Assembly: GCA_029204225.1 (NCBI GenBank)
Contig: CM055108.1
Span: 47,171,486 to 47,235,485 of the forward strand
Source of the DNA: Diphasiastrum complanatum
Taxonomy: Eukaryota; Streptophyta; Lycopodiopsida; Lycopodiales; Lycopodiaceae
Length of the DNA stretch: 64,000 nucleotides
Direction of reading: 5' to 3'
Shown here: piece by piece, positions 45,314 to 55,900 of the stretch
How the letters are laid out: each line of letters begins with the position of its first letter
How positions within the stretch are numbered: the first letter of the stretch is position 1
Notes under the pieces: model-generated
Seen by the model: only the letters and a program-made list of their open reading frames with translations
Databases searched by the model: none
What the model was told of the DNA's origin: nothing
Made by a program: the position numbers and the translations under genes

Positions 45314-46000
45314 CGAACTCTAGATAGACTTAAGAGTGTTTTGAAACTCTTTCGTGAGTTCTTGCATCTGTTGCTGGTGTTGCTGGCTAAGCAACTTCAT
45401 TTGTGTTTTTAATAACTGTTCTCGTGTTTCCTCGTTTGGTCGAGCTTCTTGGACAACATGATGTGCTCTCCGTTCACGTGGCTCATCGACATCTGATCCC
45501 TCGTCTTCTTCCTGAATGGCATCAGACATGGCTTGTTTCAATGATGTGTATTCATCATTGGAGCAAAATTCACGTCGTATCCATCGTGGGAGTCCAACGA
45601 GGAATCAAATTATGAGTATAGATTCAGTGGGTTGTTCTTGTACCTGACTTTTTAATCGTTTAAATCGTTCTATGTAGTCACATACTTTTTCATCTTTTGT
45701 CATTTTAATGTTACTCAGCTTGACAAAAGGACTTTCGATCAAACAAAATGGGTTAAAATGTTTGATGAAGGCTTCCTTCAAGAGTGACCAATCTCGTTTA
45801 TCTTCACGATCAAGGTTTAAAAACCATTCTCGTGCTCGATCGATCATGGTCATCGAGAAGAGCTGAACCATGGCTTCTGGTAATGTCTCGTCATAGACAT
45901 CACATGCATTCTCAAAGACTTGAAGAAATCAATTAGGGTTTTGCAATAAAGTTGGAAAGAACTGTGGTATTTGGCAAACACTAAGACCTAGTCAAATAAG
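45314..46000 (-). pseudogene. Gypsy gag core relic
   Basis: The minus strand encodes FENACDVYDETLPEAMVQLF, SMTMIDRAREWFLNLDREDK and LSNIKMTKDEKVCDYIERFK, the retrotransposon gag core, then a coiled, Gln-rich stretch (LKTQMKLLSQQHQQQMQEL). A stop lies near the start (QNPN*FLQVF) and frames change. It is the same gag family as 23887-24300. Confidence 0.75.
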
Positions 46001-46035
46001 AAAGTTGACTTTGTCATTAAGTTGACTTGTTTCAG

Positions 46036-46530
46036 GTTGGAAGTTGAAGCTCTCGGTTGAGAGTTGATAGAAATCCTCAGTTGAGAATTGATAGAAAGGT
46101 CCGGTTGAAAGTTGATAGAGCAGTTCAGTTGAGATCTGAGAGACTACTTCGGTCAAGATCTGATAGAACAGTCCGGTTGAGTTCTGAGAGACAGCTTTGG
46201 TCGAGATCTAACAGGATGCTTTGGTTCAGATCTGACAGGATGCTTCAATCGAGATCTGAGAGAAAAGCTCCGGTCGAGATCTGACAGAATGCTTCGGTCG
46301 AGTTTTAATAGGAATACCTTCGGTTGAAATTCGATAGAGAACGTCGGTTGAGATTGTACAGGATGCCTCCGGTTGAGAATTGACAGAACGTCTCCGGTCG
46401 AGAAGTAACAGAAAGGCACCGGTTGAGATGCGACAGAAGACCTGGTGTCGAGGTGTCAATGGAAAGGATCGGGTGAGATCTGATCGATGAGCATCAGTTG
46501 AGATTTAACTCAGGACCTGGATGGGTATTG
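46036..46530. repeat. Minisatellite of about 20 units of 24-25 bp
   Basis: Units follow the pattern GTTGAGATCTGACAGAA-N5-TCCG, 24 bp long in the left half and 24-26 bp in the right half, with 60-90 percent agreement between neighbours. The multiple of three makes 8-residue repeats (LRSRSDRT-like) appear in several frames on both strands, so the 75-88 codon frames here are products of the repeat and not genes. It lies between the gag start and the primer site of the minus-strand Gypsy, i.e. in its leader. Confidence 0.85.
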
Positions 46531-46794
46531 CGGGTAGTTGTTCGGTCGAGAGTGAGTGTGTACTTTCAATAGGTGAATGAAACAAGGTTTCGTTTGGTCT
46601 AGACAAGAGTTGTAGAGCTCAGCTAGGATAGGAGCATGAAGCCTCGATCGAGAATGGAGCTAGACGTCGATCGAGACCAAAGTAACGGCTCGGTAATGAT
46701 GAGTGTGTGAGGCTTCAAAGCGATGGTTTGGCAGCACAGATCGAAAAGGTTTGGCTTGGATAAGTGTTTGTGTAGCTATAGAAATGGTGCCAAA
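46531..46794 (-). other. Remaining leader of the minus-strand Gypsy
   Basis: Continues from the minisatellite with more scattered GGTCGAGA words to the probable primer site (minus strand TTTGGCACCATTTC at 46781-46794). No gene. Confidence 0.45.
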
Positions 46795-47035
46795 TGTTCA
46801 CAGATTCCAACTGAATCTGTGAACACGATTTTTTTTCATTCTTCTTTGTTATTTCCGTTGGTTACAAATCCTTACGGTTTAATCTTCTTGTTAAAACGGT
46901 TTCCAAGCAAAAGTATTTCTCAAATTACAACGTGTGTTCCCAGCCTGTCAATGGGGAGAAACGGTTACGTTACTTAGCTACATGCATTTACAAGCCATGC
47001 AACCAGTCCTAGCTCAGCATAGATCAATGTTCTGA
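46795..47035 (-). mobile_element. Probable LTR end of the minus-strand Gypsy, with terminal hairpin
   Basis: The minus strand would end ...GAATCTGTGAACA at 46795, next to a TGGCACC-type primer site. The last 29 bp of the LTR form a perfect 12-bp hairpin (GTTCACAGATTC, loop CAACT, GAATCTGTGAAC; 46796-46824). The LTR is cut at about 47035, where block Y begins. The LTR call rests on the primer-site likeness and the CA end. Confidence 0.45.
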
Positions 47036-47960
47036 ATCAGAGAGTACATCTACAATCTATCTACTAAACTATCTTAGGAAATCAGGGAAGAATGCAATGA
47101 CAAGATTAAGCTACTCGACAAGAAACAAAAAACAAAAAACTAGTTTCCTAACAGCATTCTAGCAACTCAAAGATCAAGAAACACCCATTTCTTGATGCTT
47201 GGAATACCCAAGAACAATCAAGAACATGATTGCTAGAGAGTATGCAAATCAAATCCGCAATCTCAACCTCTATAGATCACCTGCATGCTAAAACTACAAA
47301 ATCAAGAAACAAGAAAGTTAATCCACATCTACATTCCATAAGCAATAGAGTAAGCAAGAAATTTGATTAATCCACAAATACAAAGGAAATCAGAACATGC
47401 TCATAGAAATTTCAATCATGAAGTTTGCCATGAATAAGGAGCTTCACAATTGTCAAGAACTCGTGGAAGATCTTCTTTTATTCACTCAAGAGGAATTGAC
47501 AATACAATCAAAGCTCCCTCACAAGAGAGGGGGGCCCTTAAATAAGCAAGAAGGCTGCCCATGTGGAGTTCAAGTGGCAATTCCACTAATTTGAAAATTA
47601 CAAGTGGAAAAAGCCCTTCCACTAGTGGTCACCATCAGAAGGTGGCTCACTCTAATTATTTAAGGGGTCTACACTATTTACAATGCCTAGGAAATATTAC
47701 TAGCTCCTACATGGTTGTTCCTTCTCTGGGATACACCATGTAGACACACATAGATAATAACTGTCATCCTAGCTAGTAATCCTCAGCTCTCATACTCGGC
47801 TCTTAGCTTCTTCTGCTCTCCTCCTTCTCAGACCTCCTCGGTCATGGGTGAGAGATACTCTGTGTCTTCAGCTTGGCTCAGCATCTGGAGATTCTTTCAA
47901 ATACACGAACAAGGAGTGATTCAGCTGGCAATGACTAGCAATCACATCTGAACTCCATCC
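47036..47960. repeat. Non-coding repeat block Y (second copy)
   Basis: Direct copy of 13166-14040. It starts AGAGAGTACATCTACAATC. It marks the left edge of the long direct duplication shared by regions B and D. No gene. Confidence 0.65.
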
Positions 47961-48949
47961 GAATTGCATTTTATCGTTTGCTTCGCTTTCGCGATTCCTT
48001 CGATCGATTTGCATCATACACCTTGTGGGTTGTGTGGACACTCCATTCGATCTTCTTGGAGGTGGAATCGGTTGATGATCAAATCCTTGGCTGTGTTGCC
48101 CCTGAATTGTAGCAACATCTTCTTCTGATTCATTGTCGAATAGTTGATTGACTGTCGGCACGCTTGAACAAGAGGCTCGAATTGTCGTGTCGTAAGTAGG
48201 GGCTATCGAAGGTTTGCATGGAGCTTTTCTCTTGCCTTTTAAGTCGATGAACTGATCCTCGATAAAGACAATATCCCTGCTGAATAAGGTCTACTGGGTA
48301 TCGGAGTCATACAGCTTGTAAGTGTTTTTAGAGAAAGTGTAGCCAACAAGGATGGTTCTGAGACTTTGGAAGTCAAATTTCTTCCTTGTCTCCTTCAAAA
48401 TGTGCGCATAAGTGATGCATTAATACTCGTAGGCTCTTCACTGAAGGCTTAGATGCTGTCCAAACCTGACGGGGTGTCTTTCCTAAGAGCACTCTTGTCA
48501 AACATCTATTCTGGATGTAAGCTGCAATGGAGATAGCTTCAGCCCATAAACTCTTTGGTAATAGTGCATGAGCTAGCATGCATTTAGCTGACTCAATCAG
48601 GGTATGATTCTTCCTTTCAGCTAGACCATTCGATTGAGGCGAATAGGGAGTAATGAACTATTGTTCGATGCCTTGGCTTTGGCAGTACTCTTTGAAATAT
48701 ACTCTTCATTGTTATCGGATCTCAAGGCTTTGATCTTTTTACTAGTTTCCTTATCTACACGCTCCATGAAAAATTTAAAGAGGTTGAAGGCCTCTAATTT
48801 TTTCTTGATAAACTACACAAGTATCCTTTTGGAAAATTCATCAATAAAAGTAATAAAATACTTTGCATCCTTCAATGAAGGATTCTGCATTGTGCCACAT
48901 ATGTTTGTATGTACAATATCTAATAGTCCTCTAGCAACAGTTAGAATTA
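47961..48949 (-). pseudogene. Copia integrase fragment (family II, copy D)
   Basis: Third copy of the fragment at 12449 and 14041. The minus strand shows LLDIVHTNICGTMQNPSLKD, ITFIDEFSKRILV and MLAHALLPKSLWAEAISIAA. At its downstream end it extends past both others, into traces of the linker after integrase (47868-48161: NQLFDNESEEDVATIQGQHS). Frames are broken. Confidence 0.7.
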
Positions 48950-50047
48950 AAGTAAAAGGTGATGAGAGAAGACCGCCAAATGAAGAGGATATCAAAGTGT
49001 TCGATAAGAAGGTGAGGAAAGCTTTGACCTTCATTAACTTGTCAGTGAAAGATCACATCATTACCCACATTTGTGATGCGGTTACACCTAGACAAGCATG
49101 GGATGTGCTAAAGGAGCAGTTCAAGATGTCAAATCCATCAAGAATCATGTTTTTGAAGTCAAAACTGAATAGTGCCCGCATGGAACAAGAAGAGCACATT
49201 TAGACGTACATGTACCAGAATTAAGACAATGAGGGATGAACTGCATTCTATTGGTGATCGCATACGTGATGTTGAGCTGGTGCACAATGCATTGTGTGAC
49301 ATTGCAGAACCTTATCAAATGTTTGTGAGTGGAATAACATCAAGAGAAAGATTGCCAACCTTTGACGAGTTCACAAGAATCTTGATGCAGGAGGAGCAAC
49401 GACAAGAAATGGTGAAAGCTAGATGTCAAAACACTGATGATCAAGCACTTGTGACACGCCAAAAGCAAGACAAAGGCAAGGGCAAGAAGAAGTCTAAGCA
49501 GCAGCTTGCCAAGACTTAGGATGATGAGAGATTTTCCAACAAGACCAAGGAGAAAGGCAAGTGCTTCCATTGCGGCAAGAAGGGCCATTGGAAGAGTGAA
49601 TGTCGGAAACTCTTGGCGGAATCAAACAAGGGGAACCTTGTCAATGAGGGTGAGATTGAAAACTCTAGCATCTTCATATCAGCATTGTCATCTAATCAAG
49701 ATGATCAAGCATGGTATATTGACTTAGGAGCCACAAGACACATGATAGGTAACAATGATTGGTTCAATAGCTTAAAAGTGCTGAAAAATGGAACGTTTGT
49801 TTCACAAGCTAATGGTGATGTGTGCAAGATCAAGAGGATAGGCACCATTTTCATCCAATTACTTGATGGCAAAAGCAAGACGACCAAAGAGGTACTTTAT
49901 GTACCAGGTTTGAAGGCAACTAAGCGCATTTTGTATTATATCAAAGGCACTTCAGATTATGGCTTGACCTACAGAAAGCATGAGGGTTTACCTAAGTTAT
50001 GTGGCTATGTGGATGCGGATTGCGGAGGTGCTATAGGTGTGTCGTGA
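48950..50047 (+). pseudogene. Copia family II gag-protease fused to RNase H by deletion (copy D)
   Basis: Reads KGDERRPPNEEDIKVFDKKV, KDHIITHICDAVTPRQAWDV and SKLNSARMEQEEHI (gag), a lysine-rich linker, CFHCGKKGHWKSEC, and a protease region AWYIDLGATRHMIGNNDWF in which the active-site DSG is DLG. It continues to KEVLYVPGLKA and then jumps to RNase H (TKRILYYIKGTSDYGLTYRK). Integrase and RT are missing. Early stops (for example after EEHI) show decay. In copy B the deletion removed a different interval. Confidence 0.75.
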
Positions 50048-50535
50048 TAATCATCACCCAGTTGTCATATGGGCTTGGCAAACTTGAAAGAAAATTCATT
50101 ATTGTGTCTTGATCGTCAATATTTGATCCGACAACGGCCATCTGTTGTAGCAGGTTCTTGATTGATGTGATCTTGTAGTGAATCACCATTTGTCATCGTG
50201 AGTGAGTAGAATTTCCTTCTGAGGTGTAGCTTGAAGGGTACGTCTCGCACATCGTACAATGTGCTCAAGATGTCCCAGACTTTTTTTGAGGTCTAAGCTT
50301 CAAATACATGGCCGATTTATGTGTCTAAGAAGTTGAGGATAATCAGCACAAAAGCTTTGCCATCCTTCAGCTTCCATCGGGAGATTGCAGTGTTCTCTAC
50401 TTCAGGTCTTGCCTCTGCACCTATGACAACATCATACAACTCCTTAGCCATTAGCACATTTTTCATCTTAAATTTTCACAGATGGTAGTTGGATCCATTT
50501 ACTTGTCCATGATGAGATTGACTTTGTTTTGGGAA
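50048..50535 (-). pseudogene. Copia family III gag fragment (copy D)
   Basis: Same fragment as 15886-16376 (direct) and 11718-12224 (inverted), with the start MDSQNKVNLIMDK near 50535. Several stops. Its 5' LTR follows at 50694. Confidence 0.7.
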
Positions 50536-50693
50536 TCCATCTGGAAGTTAGTCTAGGTGACACTAATAACTATCAATGACTTAAGAATGAAAATCTAATG
50601 CTATTTGTAGAAGAAGAAAACTATTATTCTATGGGTTGATAGAACTAGGTTCTGTGGGTGGCTCATCAAGCTATATAAATGGCTCCAATACTA

Positions 50694-51236
50694 TGTTGGG
50701 AGATGTTGGTGGAAATCTCATCGATGCGTACACTACTACGTGGATCACAATGGATCACCCAGGCGAACACAAAATCTGTTTGCGCTTTGCGAAAGCAAGA
50801 AGAGCACACATTAATACAAAATAGTAAGAGAGTAAAAAAAAACGAAATAGCAAAACCATGCAACATTGACAAAGATCTGAATGCAATAACAAGATAGTAC
50901 TTGATTCAAATTAATGTATATGAAAATACAAGTCATATTGATGATGTGCGCACAAGACAATTGTGGGCGACACCGTCATGCTCAAGAAGCTAACTCTGCT
51001 CTGTAAAAGCTTGAGCTTATTACTGACAATCAGTTTGAAAGAAAAAATCGATACGTGAAAGCATGTACAATGTTTGTCTATGATAATTCTCTTGTGTTGT
51101 TTGTTACAATGATCATCATCTACATACAATTTGCATTAGTGTTGACCTATGTACAAAAAGGAAATAGAGTAGTAGCACAGTCTTGCTTAGATTGTGGCGA
51201 CGATGGCTATTTTTGTCCAAGTGGTTGCACAATACA
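50694..51236 (-). mobile_element. Old Copia LTR (family III), complete, with empty target site
   Basis: A 543-bp LTR: plus-strand TGTTGGGAGATG to TTGCACAATACA. The neighbour GGCTCCAATACTA (50681-50693) is the primer-site remnant. The 5 bases GTGTT at 51139-51143 are the complement of the AACAC duplicated around the young Copia in copy A. Here the sequence runs on uninterrupted, so this is the pre-insertion allele of that site on the duplicate. Confidence 0.85.
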
Positions 51237-51255
51237 ATAAGTGGGTGTTAGGAGA

Positions 51256-51690
51256 CTTGATTTTGAGTACGTATTCCTGTGCACTCTCCTCACTTCTCCT
51301 CACGCTTTGCGAAATCTAATTTCTAAGCATGAGTACTCTTGAAGTGTTACTAGATTCATCGATTGATTTTAAAGACTCCCAAGCCTCTTTAGCACTTTTA
51401 CATGATGTTACTTCTCTCAAAAGACATTGCTCACGTTCGTTTTCACACAACGAAGCGCTAGCCTAGATCTCTTTTTGTATCTCACTAATTCATGTGCACC
51501 TAGAGGTTCATTTTCATCTTCAATCAAGAACTCATATAGGTCTTGGAGCACCAAGAGTGACTCCATCCTAACCTTCCAAATAGCATAATTTGTAAAATTC
51601 AATCTCTCACTAGCTTTTAAAAGGTATACTCTAGCATATCCCATCTTACTACTGATCTTATTTGGTCGGGTCGGGTCCACAATATTTATT
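51256..51690 (-). pseudogene. Gag fragment of a relative of the young Copia
   Basis: The minus strand encodes ASERLNFTNYAIWKVRMESL, LVLQDLYEFLIEDENEPLGA and RYKKRSRLALRCVKTNVSN, then shifted EVTSCKSAKEAWESLKS and ESAQEYVLKIK. This matches the N-terminal 130 residues of the intact element at 5678-9658 (SERLTSTNYSIWKVRMESLL) but is clearly diverged and broken. It shows that the young family has older relatives in this locus. Confidence 0.75.
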
Positions 51691-52911
51691 ATTTTTTATT
51701 ATATAAGTGGTAAGATCGACTCACCTACGGCCACCTGTTCAGCTGCTGCCACTTGTCGGCACTCGAAGCTAGCTGAGAGACGTTAAACGTGATCAACCAC
51801 TCACCGTCAGCCAACTGTTCCAATCATGATCTGCCACGTGCCCAGACGATTCCCCGAACCGATCGGACGGCCCTCATGGGCTGATCGGACGGTGGGCGTG
51901 CCCTATTTTCGCTTTTGTGATCTGATCCGACGGTTGCCGTGCCTGATGCTCAGCTCCGGTGCTGCAATCCGACTGACAACGTGTGAGACGTTTCCCGGGC
52001 CTCCTTCCGACCCTGGGATTTCTGCTGGCTTCTGTGTCTGTTTCTTCGCAGAAAGGCCTTGCGTGCTCTCTCCGTCTTTCGGTCATTAATTCATTTGATC
52101 GACGCAGCCGAGCCGATCACAATGGCTGGGTAAGGAATTGATGATGCCCTTTTGATTGAAGCGGCATTTGTAGATGCGCGTGTTTGCTACATTACCCGAT
52201 CGCTTTCGTTCTCTATCTCTCTTTCCTGTTCGATAAGCAATCATTTCGGTCCTCTAGTTCGAAGCAATTGTGTGTTTGTCCAAGCTCCAGAAGCAATAGT
52301 TTCTGTTCGCAGATGCTAGCTAGCAATAGGAGTTTTTACTAGCACTTTGTGCTCTGCATTCAGCGGATTGTTTTGCGCTCTGCATTTGGCACGATAGAGG
52401 GCCACATTTGCGATTGGGTTTCAGAAACAAATACGCAATACTTGCCTCCAGGGTACGCCCCTTTGTTGTATCTGCGGCCAGTGGTTTTAAGGCCTAGAAG
52501 GTTAAAATTTACCGACTGGTCAGTTAAAAGGTTAGTTCTGGATCTCTTCTGCCGCTTTTTTGTGGAGCCAAATGTGACATTGCTTGAATTTAAGGACAAT
52601 TAATACCATACAGAATAGCTTACCTTCCAGAATAGGCTCAAGGAGTCATTTATTAAATTTAGCGACCCGTTCGAAATTTTCATTCCGGAATGTCAAGTAT
52701 TTGATTTGGCATCAGCACATTATAAGGTTTGTCTAAAAAGCATCCGCTTGATGCGATAATTGATGTCGATTATAAGGAGCTAACTGCTTTTTCCTAGTTC
52801 ATTTAGTTACCATAATCTTTGCTCCTAACTATCTCTTCGGTAACACAGAGCGAAACCATTCTACATTCTGCAACAATTATAGCTAAGTGCATCGCCTACA
52901 TCCCGCTGAAA
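51691..52911 (+). promoter_or_regulatory. Promoter and 5' UTR region of RING gene copy D
   Basis: A GC- and CpG-richer stretch (about 51720-52130) followed by AT-richer leader down to the start codon at 52912. The word GATCGGACGG or its near match occurs three times between 51868 and 51935. A TATA-like run (ATTATATAAG) lies at 51698-51707. From 51983 on it matches copy A. No start site can be fixed by eye. Confidence 0.45.
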
Positions 52912-52982
52912 ATGGAAGGTCCTAGTTCTGCAGACGTTGCGATGTATTGCAAAACTCAAATGTGGTCATCTCTTCCATCTCG
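52912..52982 (+). pseudogene. RING gene copy D, exon 1 with internal deletion
   Basis: Begins with the same MEGPSSADVA as copy A, but about 86 nt are lost between GACGTTGC and the GAT[C/G]TATTGC region. This shifts the frame and removes the first RING cysteines; the shifted frame reaches a stop spanning the splice donor (CGG TAA). The donor is weakened to GTAAAT. Exons 2-4 downstream are preserved, so this copy was a gene that lost function by this deletion. Confidence 0.75.
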
Positions 52983-55900
52983 GTAAATCAGTATTATTGC
53001 TTTATTGCTTTAAGGCCTGTTTTGTCTGAATGATTTTCTGGACCACAAATTTGAATGCATAATGGCACCAAAAGAATGCAGCCTCATTTGTTGTCTATCA
53101 AGGCATTTGAAAAATATGACTCGAGAGTTTTTAGTAGATAACCTGTACATTAACATTTGTTTGCAAGTAATCCTAAGAGCAGTTACTTCTACTCTCAAAG
53201 TTCTTCGATGTAGTCATTTTCAATAATTTTACACATTATCGTTGATACTCCTATTATCTAAAATCTAGCATGACTCACAAAATTGTATTTTTTTCTAAGA
53301 AATTTGTCTTTGTCATAATGATGTATGCAAGCCAATGGAATGGAATGTTACCTCTTTGGCAAAGGCAGGATAGCAATAAACGAAAGAGGAGGTAGAATGA
53401 GGGAGCAAGGAGCAAATGGAGCAATTGAGGAGGGACTTTATTTGTCGTTTTAACTAGTTCAATGTTCTCTATACCTTTGTACAAGAAATTATCTAGTTCC
53501 GCCACATAGTTTGAAATGCTACTTCAAATCAACTTAACTCATTGTTATACAAATGCAGATTCTTGATTGGTGAGAACTTACCTAAGGAAGTATGTTGTTT
53601 GTGCAATGCACAATTCGTATCTGAAATATTCTTTTGTGAAATAGAACACCTAATTTAATTAAAAATGTCAATGTATCATGTTGGTTAGTAGAGGGCGCTT
53701 CTATTTTTGTTGCACAACAGCGAGAATCATTTCCAACCTTGAAATGTTGGCCCTTTCCCCACCATAAATCTTTAATTTATTTTAGGTGTTAATTTGATTT
53801 CTCACTAGGAATTGACACCTGTTAAAGATATCTTAAAAGGGCCATATACTTTGAGTGGGTTACTAGAGGATGCTTGTCATAAAAGGTGTAGTTGGGCCAA
53901 TAAGTAAGAGTTGAAGCTTAAATTGAACAAGGTCTCTTTAGGAGAAATAGTGCCCATTAACATATGCTCCAACTTGGAAATAGAGGGCTTATATTACAAA
54001 GCCAATAAGTGGGAATTCTAATTTTCAGGATTTTTGGCTCGTAATAAAATTAAAATTTATTATCATTGCCATAATATGTGACTAGCCCACTTCCAATAAG
54101 GTGGTATCAATGTGATTTTTCTAATCTTTGCTTGTCCATCCATTTTATACCAATTTTGCAAATAAGTTTAAGTTTCACATATTTGTAGGTTGGCTCCTTG
54201 GATCCTTTTTATTGAAGAATTTTATACAAGCATTTTCATATTGGGATGTAAACGATGCCAATGTGATCTCCCCAGCTCGAAGACAAAACATGAGTTTTTG
54301 TTTTACGATTGGTTAGGTAAAATAACTAGTGATTTATATGCGTAGTATTCTTCTAAGTTTTGGTTAGCTCTAGTACAATTTTGTGATAGGCAATCTTCAC
54401 TTTTTGTGCATCTCTGGGTGCTTTCTATTGTTGGGTATTCCAAACATTGATTTTACTACAAGGAAAATCAATTATAGGCTCTGGTATGATTAACTGGTCG
54501 GAGCTCCACATGCATAAATAGAATTGAAAATTCTCTTAGCTAGTATTAGGATAGTAGTTCTCCATTTGCTTCTCAAAAGATGTAAACATAGTGTTTTATA
54601 GATTTGATTAAGTGTCATAGGCCCTATTCATCAAACATTAACGTAACAATTGTATCGCTTTCATAGAAATTGGATAACTATCACAATATTCTCATTTGTT
54701 GTCAAATCTGAAGCAAGTGAAAGGCCCATGGAAAATACAATAGATGATTCAACTTTTGGAGGCCTTTTGATAAGCATTAACAATGATGGTCTAAGACTTT
54801 TCGCATAGTCTCCATAGGGTTGAATATTGCATTTCTCCTAATACCTATGTTATGTAGACAACATCAACAATTGTCTCCTATGTTCTATAGGGTATTCTCC
54901 TAGACATAACATTATAATAAAGATGATGGTCTAAGACTTTGGATGTGGAATCAATAGAGTTGAAGATTGCTCTTCTCCCATGTTATGTCAAATATTTATC
55001 CTAGACATAACATCAAATGTTTATTGAAAATGCATGTTTGTTATGAACATTTGAAGATGGTGGTACGAACAATTGTTGCATGAGTTATGTCCCCACCAGC
55101 CAAGATTTTTGAAAATGGAATGATGGATATTCTAACTCATAGGTGAAATTGGTAAGAAGTTTAGCATGTACATAAATTTTGTTGACATAAGCACATGATA
55201 ATCTATTCGTTTTGTTAAATTGTAGATGTTAATTCTTTATTTCTTCCACACGACGAAGCATAACATAGAGCGAAGATGTTTTTTTTTTTATAATTTGGTC
55301 TTTTAATGTGCTGTCATCACATATGAAAATGTTTATGTTATTGGGTACATGTGGACATAAGATCCTCAAGAAAAGTGTAATCAACTGGAAACTCTTCAAA
55401 ATAGGCACTAGATGCCAATAGATGTTGCCCATATGTTGTGAAAATTGGCCTGCAAGAAAAGTACTCAAAGTGTGAGAATACCTTAAAATGGTAGATGCTT
55501 GATGTCAATATAAGATGTCCTTTGTCATCCTAACTTTTCTTGGTTATGCAACTGCTTTCAATCATAGATTAAGTATATTTTTATTTAGATCAACTGCTAA
55601 CTAGTTTTTGAATGATGTGTGTTTCCCTAGATGGAAAGCTTGGTTATTCCTTTTAGATGGAGTGACTACTTCTAATTTTCGTTGAGCATATGAAATCTAA
55701 GCAATTCTTAAGGGGAATTCATTCAAGGGTTTTTTTTGTGGATTAATTCTTTTATGAATTTCATGGTTTTTATCCATCCCTAAAGTATCCCTTTGAATAC
55801 CCTAAACTCTCAAATACTTTTTCAGTTTTTCAAATTTTTTTAACTAAAACGAAATAATAGATACTATTTTTTTTGTTCAAGGTTATTTTCGAAACATGCA

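Noticed and set aside
46057-46459. Overlapping 75-88 codon frames rich in Arg, Ser and Asp on both strands
   Set aside because: They arise from a 24-bp tandem repeat, whose length is a multiple of three and so keeps several frames open at once.
46036-46530. CRISPR-like array
   Set aside because: Units are contiguous and degenerate, with no constant repeat and unique spacers; the DNA is plant nuclear and the repeat lies in a Gypsy leader.
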